Origin: Piezodorus guildinii
Lineage: Eukaryota; Arthropoda; Insecta; Hemiptera; Pentatomidae
Assembly (NCBI GenBank): GCA_023052935.1
Contig: CM041298.1
Location: 4,630,063-4,694,062, forward strand
Direction of reading: 5' to 3'
DNA length: 64,000 nt
The notes under the pieces are model-generated. The model was not told where the DNA came from. It saw only the letters and a list, made by a program, of their open reading frames with translations, and made no database searches. How positions within the stretch are numbered: the first letter of the stretch is position 1; every line of letters starts with the position of its first letter. Both the position numbers and the translations under genes were made by a program. Shown here in pieces: positions 12,016 through 21,208 of the stretch.

Positions 12016-12218
12016 TGAATGGTAATTTTAGGGTTTTCAAATTAATAACTAAACGATTAATTATAAAAAAAAGAATTAAACTTTTTTCGTTAGATGAAAT
12101 CTTTGATCCTGAATCTGCAAAGATAAAGAGATAATAAATAAATCTATTATATTGAGGATGTATAGATATTATTAATGCACGGATAACAAGAGTTTATGCT
12201 TGGACATGGTTCAGTAAT

Positions 12219-12258
12219 GCCCTGATGATGGCTCACAAGCTTGAGCCGAAACGTTGGC
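12219..12258 (+). ncRNA. Hammerhead ribozyme motif, PLE type (family 2)
   Basis: Core CTGATGA at 12222-12228 and GAAAC at 12248-12252. Stem II is GGCTC/GAGCC (12230-12234 with 12243-12247). Stem I is a 3-bp GCC/GGC (12219-12221 with 12256-12258). Predicted cleavage follows GTT at 12255. One extra base (T12229) lies between the core and stem II. Stem III is minimal, as known for Penelope-element hammerheads, which may act as dimers. The surrounding sequence differs from the RT-bearing PLE, so it marks a second PLE family. Confidence 0.8.
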
Positions 12259-12309
12259 AAAATTAAAAATATTTAAAAAAAGACTGACTCCTGATTATTA
12301 AACCTTTAA

Positions 12310-12560
12310 ATGAGGAAGATGGTTGGGGGTGCGGTCATAAATTAAATACACACATTTAAAATAAGTGTTATTTTAATTATGTGCCGACGTTTCGGCCTAC
12401 AATGTGGGCCTTCATCACTTGTAGGCCGAAACGTCGGCACATAATTAAAATAACACTTATTTTAAATGTGTGTTTTTAATTTATGACCGCACCCCCAACC
12501 ATCTTCCTCATCTAATTTCTCAACGGTCAACAAAACTCCATCATTATTAAACCTTTAGAT
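12310..12560. repeat. PLE terminal sequences joined head to head
   Basis: Two inverted copies of the block 'gatgaggaagatggttgggg' + 'gtgcggtcataaatt' + AT-rich linker + 'gtgccgacgtttcggcc' meet at about 12415. At the junction the ribozyme core reads GTGATGA instead of CTGATGA, so neither half keeps an intact hammerhead. A third copy of the block begins at about 12551 and leads to the intact motif at 12633. Confidence 0.8.
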
Positions 12561-12632
12561 GAGGAAGATGGTTGGGGGTGCGGTCATAAATTAAAAACAC
12601 ACAATTAAAAATAAGCGTTATTTTAATTATGT

Positions 12633-12671
12633 GCCGACGTTTCGGCCTACAATGTGGGCCTTCATCAGGGC
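12633..12671 (-). ncRNA. Hammerhead ribozyme motif, PLE type (3' end of the RT-bearing PLE)
   Basis: Minus strand: GCC (12671-12669), CTGATGA (12668-12662), one extra A, stem II GGCC/GGCC closed by 'cacattgta', GAAAC, then GTC before the 3-bp stem I partner GGC (to 12633). Predicted cleavage follows the C of GTC. It lies downstream of the PLE ORF in the same orientation, as expected for the repeat of an EN+ Penelope element. Confidence 0.85.
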
Positions 12672-13717
12672 TAAAAGAAACAAGATAACAACCAATGTAA
12701 TTATAGACTTAATAATGCGTTAGGTATATAATAATAATATGACAGTAATAAATTATGGGAACATAAATAATATTAAATGTGAAATGATAATAAGATGACA
12801 ATTATAAAGTATGGAAATAAGGTGACAGTTATAAAGTATGGAAATAAACAAAATTAAGATGATAGTTATAAAGTATGGAAGTAAACATAATTGAGATGAT
12901 AATATTGTAATGAGAATATATAAATAGAGACTAAGTAAATGAAAAAAAATGATAAAGGAAAAATATGTGAACAATTAAAATTTTAAATATTAACAATTTT
13001 GAGTTGATATATGACGGTAATATATTAAAAACATAGTTAAGAGTATAGGTAATATATAAAAAAATATAGTCATTACAAAAGAGAAACAGTATGAATAAAA
13101 AATAATTTAAATTTTAAAATAATGTAATATTAAACTAATAATTATATGTCAGGATATGTAACGGAGAAAGATATGAGTATGGAAAGGGGGAGAAAGAAAT
13201 GGGCGATGAAAAAAGACCCTTATCAATAAGAAAGAAACACTTACGTGACAACGTGAAAGCTTTGCCTACAGAAGTGATGTTTCTCAGTTTAAAAAACGCT
13301 CATTGCGTGGAACGGAAAATATGAGAACTAAAATGTCCGTTAGGAAAATTCCAAGAAGCTAAGTTATGTTTACTGATTCGATTGTTAAAAAATAGCCAAA
13401 AGTTATTACTTGAGAGTACTAGAGTTATTACTTATGAGTATTTGATAAAATTGTAAGAAATAGTGACGAGGTAAAGATTAAAAGATTTTAAGTAATAACG
13501 GATGACGATGATAAATGATGAATGATGATAAGGTAATAACGAATGACGATAAGGAGCTGTCGAAGGAAATGATAAATAAACAGTAATCTAGTAGGTAAAC
13601 AAATAAATAAATAAAGAAGGGGAGTACGAAAATTAAATAAATATATAAATAAAAAAAAATTGATAATAAATAAATAAAAATTATGAAGAGATGATCAGAT
13701 GGTTGTTTAAAAATGAG
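12672..13717 (-). other. 3' untranslated region of the PLE (left arm)
   Basis: Very AT-rich sequence with short direct repeats ('ataaagtatggaaataa' units at 12800-12900, 'aatgatgataa' units near 13500) between the ORF end and the ribozyme. The small open frames here are shadows of low-complexity DNA. Confidence 0.6.
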
Positions 13718-14967
13718 CTAGGGATGCTTTATTAAATTTAATATTTGAGAATAAGCTAGTGACAAGTTATGTTTGTCAGTCTTTTGATTAACAGGAAGGG
13801 GTTCTAGTTGTATGTAAATGCATTCTGTAATGAGTCGTTTGTCATGGTTGGGAACAGTGGCAAGAATGGATGTTTTATCAAAATCAAAGGATTAACCATT
13901 CCGGGTTAAGGAATGTTCTGAAAGTTTTGAAGCGGTAGAATTTTTGGAGGAAATTGTATATTTGTGTCGGGTGATGCGATCTTTGAGAAGGTTTTTGGTT
14001 TCACCAATATAGGCAGAGTTGCAATTAGGAGTTCCGCAAGGGACTCTATAAACAATTTTTGAACGGTGGTCTGTTGGTATACTGTCTTTAAGTCGGCTGT
14101 AAATATTGGAGAGTTTGTAGTGGGATTTGAAAGTAAGTCTGAGGTTTGGATAGAAGGATTTTAATGATTTTTTAATTTTTTCTGAAAGAGAGGGAATGTA
14201 AGGTACGGATCTATATAATGGAGTTGGTGATGATGATGGAGTAGAAAGAGAGGTTAATTGAGGTTGAGACTGATTTCTGTAGTTATTTATAAGTTTGTTT
14301 ATGATCACGGTAGGGAAGTTATTGGCCAGGAGAATTGTCTTTATGCGGTTAATGTTGATGTCGTGAAAACGGGGATCGGAAAGGAAAAGGCTTCGGTGTA
14401 TAAGATTTTTAGCAACGTTAATTTTTTGATGATGGGGATGTTGGGAATAAAAGTTTAATAGTCTGCCAGAGTAAGTCGGTTTTGTGTACCAGTCAGTGGA
14501 TATTGTGTTATTAGGGTTTCTAATGATGAGGAGGTCAAGAAATGGAAGGGAATTGTTAGTTTCGGATTCAGCTGTAAAATGTAGGCGGGGGTGGTAAGAG
14601 TTAAAGGCTAAAAGTATGTCAGTAATTTTGTCGGGGTTAAGAACAAGGAGGAGGTCGTCTACGTATTTTTTAATAAGAATAATATCCTCAGGAAACTGAG
14701 GGATTATCAAATTTAGTAAATCGTTAAGGACAATATTGGCGAGGTCAGGGGCGAGAGGATTTCCCATAGCCAGTCCTGAAATTTGATTAAAGAACTGTCC
14801 ATTGAATGTAAGGTATCCAGAATTGCAACAAAGGTTGAGGGATTCTAGGTATGAAGGGCAGTTAAGTGAGGTATGGGGTTCAATAGAAGACCAGTTATCT
14901 TCGATGATACATAGGGCTTTATCTATAGGAATATTGGTAAACAAGCTTTCTACATCAAAGGAAACAC
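13718..14967 (-). pseudogene. Penelope-like element RT + GIY-YIG endonuclease, 5' truncated
   Basis: The minus-strand ORF keeps PLE RT motifs in order: 'SFDVESLFTNIP', 'GLAMGNPLAPDLANIVL', the catalytic 'YVDD' (about 14660), 'LPFLDLLI' and 'YTKPTYSGRLLNFYSQHP'. After a proline/serine-rich linker comes the endonuclease, with 'VPCGTPNCN' just before 'AYIGET' (the YIG half of GIY-YIG) and an 'LSEHSL' motif with its conserved Glu. A TAA at 13892-13894 breaks the endonuclease; the same frame stays open to TAG at 13718. The N-terminal part of the RT is absent: upstream of 'VSFDVES' the sequence turns into the antisense of the endonuclease (inverted arm). Target-primed retrotransposition is known for the family; this copy is dead. 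Confidence 0.92.
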
Positions 14968-15261
14968 CTATATTGGTGAAACCAAAAACCTTCTCAAAGA
15001 TCGCATCACCCGACACAAATATACAATTTCCTCCAAAAATTCTACCGCTTCAAAACTTTCAGAACATTCCTTAACCCGGAATGGTTAATCCTTTGATTTT
15101 GATAAAACATCCATTCTTGCCACTGTTCCCAACCATGACAAACGACTCATTACAGAATGCATTTACATACAACTAGAACCCCTTCCTGTTAATCAAAAGA
15201 CTGACAAACATAACTTGTCACTAGCTTATTCTCAAATATTAAATTTAATAAAGCATCCCTA
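14967..15261 (+). pseudogene. Second, inverted copy of the PLE endonuclease 3' part
   Basis: The plus-strand frame begins directly at the YIG motif ('YIGETKNLLKDRITRHK') and contains the same in-frame TAA (15085-15087) as the left-arm copy before its end at 15261. Sharing the same stop means the damage predates the inverted duplication, or that both arms come from one molecule. Confidence 0.85.
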
Positions 15262-16307
15262 GCTCATTTTTAAACAACCATCTGATCATCTCTTCATAAT
15301 TTTTATTTATTTATTATCAATTTTTTTTTATTTATATATTTATTTAATTTTCGTACTCCCCTTCTTTATTTATTTATTTGTTTACCTACTAGATTACTGT
15401 TTATTTATCATTTCCTTCGACAGCTCCTTATCGTCATTCGTTATTACCTTATCATCATTCATCATTTATCATCGTCATCCGTTATTACTTAAAATCTTTT
15501 AATCTTTACCTCGTCACTATTTCTTACAATTTTATCAAATACTCATAAGTAATAACTCTAGTACTCTCAAGTAATAACTTTTGGCTATTTTTTAACAATC
15601 GAATCAGTAAACATAACTTAGCTTCTTGGAATTTTCCTAACGGACATTTTAGTTCTCATATTTTCCGTTCCACGCAATGAGCGTTTTTTAAACTGAGAAA
15701 CATCACTTCTGTAGGCAAAGCTTTCACGTTGTCACGTAAGTGTTTCTTTCTTATTGATAAGGGTCTTTTTTCATCGCCCATTTCTTTCTCCCCCTTTCCA
15801 TACTCATATATTTCTCCGTTACATATCCTGACATATAATTATTAGTTTAATATTACATTATTTTAAAATTTAAATTATTTTTTATTCATACTGTTTCTCT
15901 TTTGTAATGACTATATTTTTTATATATTACCTATACTCTTAACTATGTTTTTAATATATTACCGTCATATATCAACTCAAAATTGTTAATATTTAAAATT
16001 TTAATTGTTCACATATTTTTCCTTTATCATTTTTTTTCATTTACTTAGTCTCTATTTATATATTCTCATTACAATATTATCATCTCAATTATGTTTACTT
16101 CCATACTTTATAACTATCATCTTAATTTTGTTTATTTCCATACTTTATAACTGTCACCTTATTTCCATACTTTATAATTGTCATCTTATTATCATTTCAC
16201 ATTTAATATTATTTATGTTCCCATAATTTATTACTGTCATATTATTATTATATACCTAACGCATTATTAAGTCTATAATTACATTGGTTGTTATCTTGTT
16301 TCTTTTA

Positions 16308-16346
16308 GCCCTGATGAAGGCCCACATTGTAGGCCGAAACGTCGGC
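16308..16346 (+). ncRNA. Hammerhead ribozyme motif (mirror of 12633)
   Basis: Plus-strand GCC (16308-16310), CTGATGA (16311-16317), stem II GGCC/GGCC, GAAAC and GTC followed by GGC. Identical to its mirror, so the palindrome carries intact motifs on both strands. Confidence 0.85.
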
Positions 16347-16432
16347 ACATAATTAAAATAACGCTTATTTTTAATTGTGTGTTTTTAATTTATGACCGCA
16401 CCCCCAACCATCTTCCTCATCTAAAGGTTTAA

Positions 16433-16669
16433 TAATGATGGAGTTTTGTTGACCGTTGAGAAATTAGATGAGGAAGATGGTTGGGGGTGCGGTCATAAAT
16501 TAAAAACACACATTTAAAATAAGTGTTATTTTAATTATGTGCCGACGTTTCGGCCTACAAGTGATGAAGGCCCACATTGTAGGCCGAAACGTCGGCACAT
16601 AATTAAAATAACACTTATTTTAAATGTGTGTATTTAATTTATGACCGCACCCCCAACCATCTTCCTCAT
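16433..16669. repeat. PLE terminal sequences head to head (mirror)
   Basis: Mirror of 12310-12545. It again has the defective junction core 'gtgatgaagg' at 16561, where the C of CTGATGA is replaced. Confidence 0.8.
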
Positions 16670-16720
16670 TTAAAGGTTTAATAATCAGGAGTCAGTCTTT
16701 TTTTAAATATTTTTAATTTT

Positions 16721-16760
16721 GCCAACGTTTCGGCTCAAGCTTGTGAGCCATCATCAGGGC
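16721..16760 (-). ncRNA. Hammerhead ribozyme motif, family 2 (mirror of 12219)
   Basis: The minus-strand motif spans 'gccaacgtttcggctc' to 'tcatcagggc' in plus notation. All core positions, the 5-bp stem II and the 3-bp stem I are as in the left arm. Confidence 0.8.
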
Positions 16761-16963
16761 ATTACTGAACCATGTCCAAGCATAAACTCTTGTTATCCGT
16801 GCATTAATAATATCTATACATCCTCAATATAATAGATTTATTTATTATCTCTTTATCTTTGCAGATTCAGGATCAAAGATTTCATCTAACGAAAAAAGCT
16901 TAATTCTTTTTTTTATAATTAATCGTTTAGTTATTAATTTGAAAACCCTAAAATTACCATTCA

Positions 16964-17847
16964 TTTTTACTTTCACTTACTATATATAGTAAGGGGGAGT
17001 ATTGCGATCGTGAAAATTTTCGAATTCCACTTTTCAACGGAAATACACTTTTTAGGGTTCCCTGAGCCCAAATAACCAAGTCCCGCAAAAAAGTCTGTGT
17101 GTGTGTGTGTGTGTGTGGTAACTCCCGGGCGGAAAAAAGTAAGTCCTATGAAACAGAAATTTCATAGTTAAGACAACTATACGCCTGAGACGTGACAAAA
17201 CATTTTTCATCAAAATGAGCTTACCAGAAGAGGCACTTTATACCATGCATTTTGCACCTTTTTTCGGTTTTCTCTAAAAGGGTTCCGACGATTTTGATTA
17301 AACTCGCTATATCGGTGTAAAATTTAATGAGCTTTAATATCATGTAGGTTTTATTCTGATTAAAATGGTCTGACAGGGCTTAAATGCCGATATTTTTTTC
17401 CCCTAAAGTACTTTTAATTTTGTAGATTCAATAAAAATAACTATATTATCTTGTTAACGCTGATGAAAAACAGGTAAATATATAAATTGAATAAATTCGA
17501 TACCCAACTGAAGGAGAAAACAGAAAAAATATTTTTTTTAATGCAATTTTTCGTTTTTGAACATAAGAGCAGTAATATACATGTATGATATACCGTTGGA
17601 AAGCTAAAGATTTTAGAAAAAATATTATCTCATACACAAGCTTTTAAAAGTAAATAGAGAGTGATGAAAAGAACATAAAACTAAGTGAGTGTTTTACATA
17701 ATAATAAATAGATTTTTTAATAAAACACATGTTTCTATATAAATTCAATTTAAATAATTCCTTAATAGTTTCACGTATTTTTATCTGTAACTGTTTTTGA
17801 AAATTCTTTCAATGATTTTAAAAATGGAGGTAAGTGAAAGTCGTGTA
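16964..17847 (-). repeat. Element H, right-arm copy lacking its last 15-20 bp
   Basis: Mirror of the copy at 11118. It lacks the terminal 'gttgcccgcaccaga' because the palindrome arm ends there. Confidence 0.85.
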
Positions 17848-18187
17848 TGATTTTCTCAAAAACTGTTAAAACGATTTTGATTTAACTAGCTATATCGATG
17901 TGGAATTAAATAGGATTTAATATCATGTATGTTTCATTCTGATTGAAATAGTCTGGCAGGGCTTCAATGCTGATATTTGAAATTTTCTTTCCCTAAAGTA
18001 CCCTTAATTTTGTAGAATCTAGTAAAATAATTATATCATCTATTTATTACTGATAAAAACGGATAAATATATAAATTGAACGAATACGATATCCAATAAA
18101 AAGAGAAAAGACCAAAAATATTTTGTATGCAATTTTGGTGTTTTTTTTTACATAAAAACTGTAATATGTACGTATGATATACCGTTG
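17848..18187 (-). repeat. Element H, internal fragment, diverged
   Basis: Runs from 'gattttctcaaaaactg' through 'gtctggcagggcttcaatgc' to 'gatataccgttgg', all in the family order, but many differences separate it from the adjoining copy. It is an older copy into which the palindrome junction falls. Confidence 0.75.
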
Positions 18188-18189
18188 GT

Positions 18190-18325
18190 TACGTTAAAAG
18201 GTGGTCCTGAGCCCGTGCAATGTCAGATACTCGTTCAAGATTCCTGTCCTAACAACCCGGATAGGCAAAATTTAGGACTCCCACTGTAGCATCATCTGAT
18301 CAGCGACAGTAGCATAAAGTGACGT
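18190..18325 (+). repeat. SINE-A copy, 5' truncated
   Basis: Carries 'gttaaaaggtggtcctgagcc', 'ggataggcaaaatttaggactcccactgtagcatc' and 'agcataaagtgacgt'. Confidence 0.8.
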
Positions 18326-18360
18326 GATGTGTTTTATATAAATATTTTTTTTTTTTTTAA

Positions 18361-19290
18361 CGTCCCTTTCTTCTGATGTGGCTAATTGGACGATGCTACA
18401 GTGGGAGACCTAAATTTTGCTAAGACCTAAATTTTATCCAGGTTTTATTAGAATAAGGATCTTCCTAAGTAATTAGTAATCTTCCTAAGTATCTACCATC
18501 GTGCATGATCGGACAAACATTTGTCGATGCTCAAGGACAAAGGTAAAAATGTTTACCTTACATGGATCCCCGGACATAAGGGTATAGTTGGAAACGAACT
18601 TGCAGACCAAGCAGCTAAGAAAGCAAGAAATCTGCCCGGCCGCGGAAGTAACCTATTATCTTTCTCCGATTTAGCTCGCGCAATAAAATAAAAGATAAAT
18701 AAAAACTGGCAGAAGATGTGGGAAGATAGTTGAGGCAAATTGCGACTAATAAAAAGACTGGTTAAACCATGGAATAGCTCTTGCCGCAGAAGCCGCCGTG
18801 AGGAGGTGGCACTAGCGCGCCTGCGTATTGGACATACAAGACTCACCCATGAGTATCTTTTCCAAAGGGAACAGCCACCAAGATGTCCAAAATGCGACGC
18901 ACCGCTCAGTGTAAAGCACTTGATCGAAGCATGCCCTGTTATCAGAAGAATACTCTCTAAGCATGGGGTACCCCCAGATGTGACTGTGGCGCTAGGAGAC
19001 GAAGAGAGGATTATCGGCGGTCTGATGAAAGGCCTAAAAGAGTTGAATCTTCTATCAAAACTATAAAATTATAAGAATACATTAAATTATAACAACCTGA
19101 AAGGCGTTGATGACCACCCGTAGTTGAGCGCCTATAAATCACACCAATCAATCAATCAATCGGACCAACATTTACGTCCCTTCCAAAGGACGGCATAGCT
19201 TAGGATTTTTTATTCTCTTTAACAAATCCTACGGCTATCTACCTTGGGTATAGATTGCTGTTATGTTAGGAACTATACCACAGGTGACCT
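18361..19290 (-). repeat. SINE-A copy split by a LINE insertion
   Basis: The 3' body lies at 18361-18522 and the remainder, including a decayed tRNA-like head, at 19159-19290. The two parts join in register once the LINE at 18523-19158 and one copy of its target duplication are removed. Confidence 0.8.
18523..19158 (+). mobile_element. 5'-truncated LINE: RNase H end plus C-terminal Cys/His domain, with target duplication
   Basis: Near-identical 15-bp direct repeats 'atcggacaaacattt' (18508-18522) and 'atcggaccaacattt' (19159-19173) flank it. It encodes the end of an RNase H domain ('GHKGIVGNELADQAAKKA'; an earlier stop and a missing base break the frame) and the typical tail 'RREEVALARLRIGHTRLTHEY' with 'CPKCDAPLSVKHLIEACP' (a C-x2-C...H...C motif). 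The last ORF ends at 19066 and the 3' tail is (AATC)n. RNase H is found in I/R1-group and some Jockey elements. Confidence 0.88.
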
Positions 19291-19369
19291 TATTATAAGT
19301 TATTTATATAATTGATTTATACTAACAAATCCCACCAAGTAACCTTAACCTTTCCTCTCAAATCTAGGG

Positions 19370-19618
19370 AAATCCTGCCCTTTAATAATATTCCGCTTGT
19401 CCCAGTTGAACAGATCCGCTACCTAGGACTCCTACTTGAAAAACGTCTAACATGAAATCCCCACACAAGACTGAAACGACAAGAAACTGCTCGCCGCTTT
19501 CGGTTACTTCAACATTTACTGGACAGACGCCCTTATCTTCCACTTAACTACTAATTCCCCATATATATGACCATCATAAGGCATATGTGGACTCAAGAAG
19601 TTGAGCTTTGAACCACAT
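19370..19618 (+). pseudogene. Jockey-like LINE fragment
   Basis: Aligns with 39610-39850: 'ccgcttgtcccagttgaacagatccg' region, 'LKRQETARRF', 'QHLLDRR'. The expected 'RLTWNPH' has TGA at the Trp codon, and later stops follow. Dead copy. Confidence 0.75.
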
Positions 19619-19817
19619 TAGCATAAAGTGATGTTAAATAAATAAATAAATTATTCCTTTAAAATAATATCAAGGTATGTACATTCGAAAAAAACCTATC
19701 ATTATATCTTGTTAGCATTGATAAAAAACGGCTAAATATATAAGTATACCCTTATTCCTACACAGATCCTAAATGAGCCAAATAATCGAATGCACAAGAG
19801 ATCAAAACGCATTGTTT

Positions 19818-20093
19818 ATTTATTTAACGTCACTTTATGCTACTATGGCTAATCGGACAATGCTACAGTGGGAGTCCTAAATTTTGCCTATCCAGGTTTT
19901 ATTAGGATAGGGATCTTTAACGAGTACCTGACATCGCACAGGCTCGGGACCACCTTTTAACGTCCACTCCTAAGGACGGCATAACTAAGGATTTTTTACT
20001 CCCATTAAAAGATCCTAGGACCACGTGCGGGTTTGAACCCATGATCTTTGGCATAGGAGGCTAGCCAACCAGATACAAGTGATCCCCAGAACG
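19818..20093 (-). repeat. SINE-A copy, near full length
   Basis: All blocks are present from 'taacgtcactttatgctac' to the head end 'caagtgatcccc'. B box seen as 'cgggtttgaaccca'. A few bases are lost in the A-box region ('aggctagccaacc'). Confidence 0.88.
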
Positions 20094-20519
20094 CATTGCA
20101 AACATGAAGAATCGAGTGATAAAACTAGGATCCATTTTGTCAGTAATATCTTTCATTTTTGATCGTTTGTCTGCCCTACGATTTTTTTTCTTTTTTGCAT
20201 AAAGTAAGTAGCGGTTTACTTTTCCACGTAGACCTTTGTTGTTCTCGACTATAATATTATACGAATCATCTAGACCGAGATGGTAGTTCGGTATCAGTGC
20301 TCACGATATCCAAAACCAACCGTCGTCATCCAGGAATATTTCGAAACCGCCAGTGGTTTTAAAGCACATTTAACTTTTATATGGATAAAGAAAATAAGTT
20401 AATAATAGATTATAACAACTATAAGGAAATAAAATTGGTGAGGAAGTTGGTTACATATACCAATACAGCCGCATGACTAAACCAACCAAAACATAATAAT
20501 GGTTGACTGTACGTAGATG

Positions 20520-20760
20520 GTGAGCAGAAGATAATTCGAGGTGCAGTCATCAAAACATTAATTAGAAACTTAATTTATTGTGACAACGTTTTGGTCTTAA
20601 TTTTAGCCAATCTCCAAGGCGATTGAAGGGAAGAGATCACAACAATGACAAGGGTCTAAAATTTAGGACGAAACGTTGAAACATTAAATTAGGTTTCTAA
20701 TTAATTGTTTTGATGATTGCATTTCGAATTATCTTCTCGCCAAAATATAATTACATTCGC
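20520..20760. repeat. Decayed PLE terminal foldback
   Basis: Two inverted halves share 'gataattcgaggtgcagtcatcaaaaca', 'attagaaacttaattta' and 'acaacgtttt' / 'gacgaaacgttg'. This is the PLE end pattern (conserved 'gtgcagtca' block, AT linker, ribozyme 3' strand 'GAAACGTTG'), but the CTGATGA cores are gone. Confidence 0.6.
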
Positions 20761-20851
20761 CAAAATTAAAATTAATTCAACCTTACACCTGTCCATTGTT
20801 ACTTTTACTTACCTGTATATGAAATATAAACTAAGGGATAGTATTGAGATC

Positions 20852-21196
20852 GCCCAGTCTGGGGTCCCTCTATAGCACTTGTATATTTTGTATATAGTTA
20901 TGTTTGTTTGAATGATGTTTGTTTATCTGCAAACTTTTATTTATCTCAATTATAGGTTAATGTTTTGTTTTGTTTTGTTTTTATATTTATTATTATTTAA
21001 TTCTATATATATCATTTATTTGTATTTATCTCAGTTATAGGTTGTTGTTTGTTTTCTTATTTTGTATATATATTATATTTTATTTGTTTGACTTTATCAT
21101 TGTATATATTGTGTGAATGGGATCATATATCACTATTACTAATGTTCATATAGAAACAAATTGTAATATATCTCAATAAAATAAAAAAATAAAAAA
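20852..21196 (+). mobile_element. Retroposed 3'-end fragment with 12-bp target duplication
   Basis: Bounded by exact repeats 'agtattgagatc' (20840-20851 and 21197-21208), inside a minus-strand element H remnant that resumes after it. The insert has no ORF, is T/A-rich with 'tgtttgtttg' repeats, and ends in 'aataaaataaaaaaataaaaaaa', an A-rich tail. It is probably the 3' UTR of an unidentified LINE. Confidence 0.75.
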
Positions 21197-21208
21197 AGTA
21201 TTGAGATC

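Larger units (their letters stand above)
11132..14012. repeat. Left arm of a 2.88-kb near-perfect inverted repeat
   Basis: Every position x here matches the complement of 28979 minus x. Examples: a 63-codon open frame at 11342-11533 equals one at 17446-17637, and a 73-codon frame at 12753-12974 equals 16005-16226. Only isolated differences were noticed, for example near 12091 and 13171. The arms end at 'cacacgacttt' outside and at 'gtttcaccaatatagg' inside. Confidence 0.93.
14967..17847. repeat. Right arm of the 2.88-kb inverted repeat
   Basis: Mirror of 11132-14012. It starts inside the endonuclease at 'cctatattggtgaaacc' and ends inside the terminal 20 bp of an element H copy ('ggtaagtgaaagtcgtgt'), where it is fused to another, more diverged element H. 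Spacer between arms is 14013-14966. Confidence 0.93.

Noticed and set aside
12753..12974. 73-codon open frame identical to one at 16005-16226, possible conserved small protein
   Set aside because: The identity comes from the large inverted repeat. The frame is low-complexity AT-rich 3' UTR of the PLE.
13892..14967. Twin-priming inversion as the origin of the PLE palindrome
   Set aside because: Twin priming inverts the missing 5' part. Here the inverted segment is a second copy of the 3' part plus flanking DNA.
13892..15016. PLE protein starting at the first codon of this open frame
   Set aside because: The frame opens at a GTG in the antisense of the endonuclease (inverted arm). The genuine RT sequence starts only near 14967 and its N-terminus is missing.
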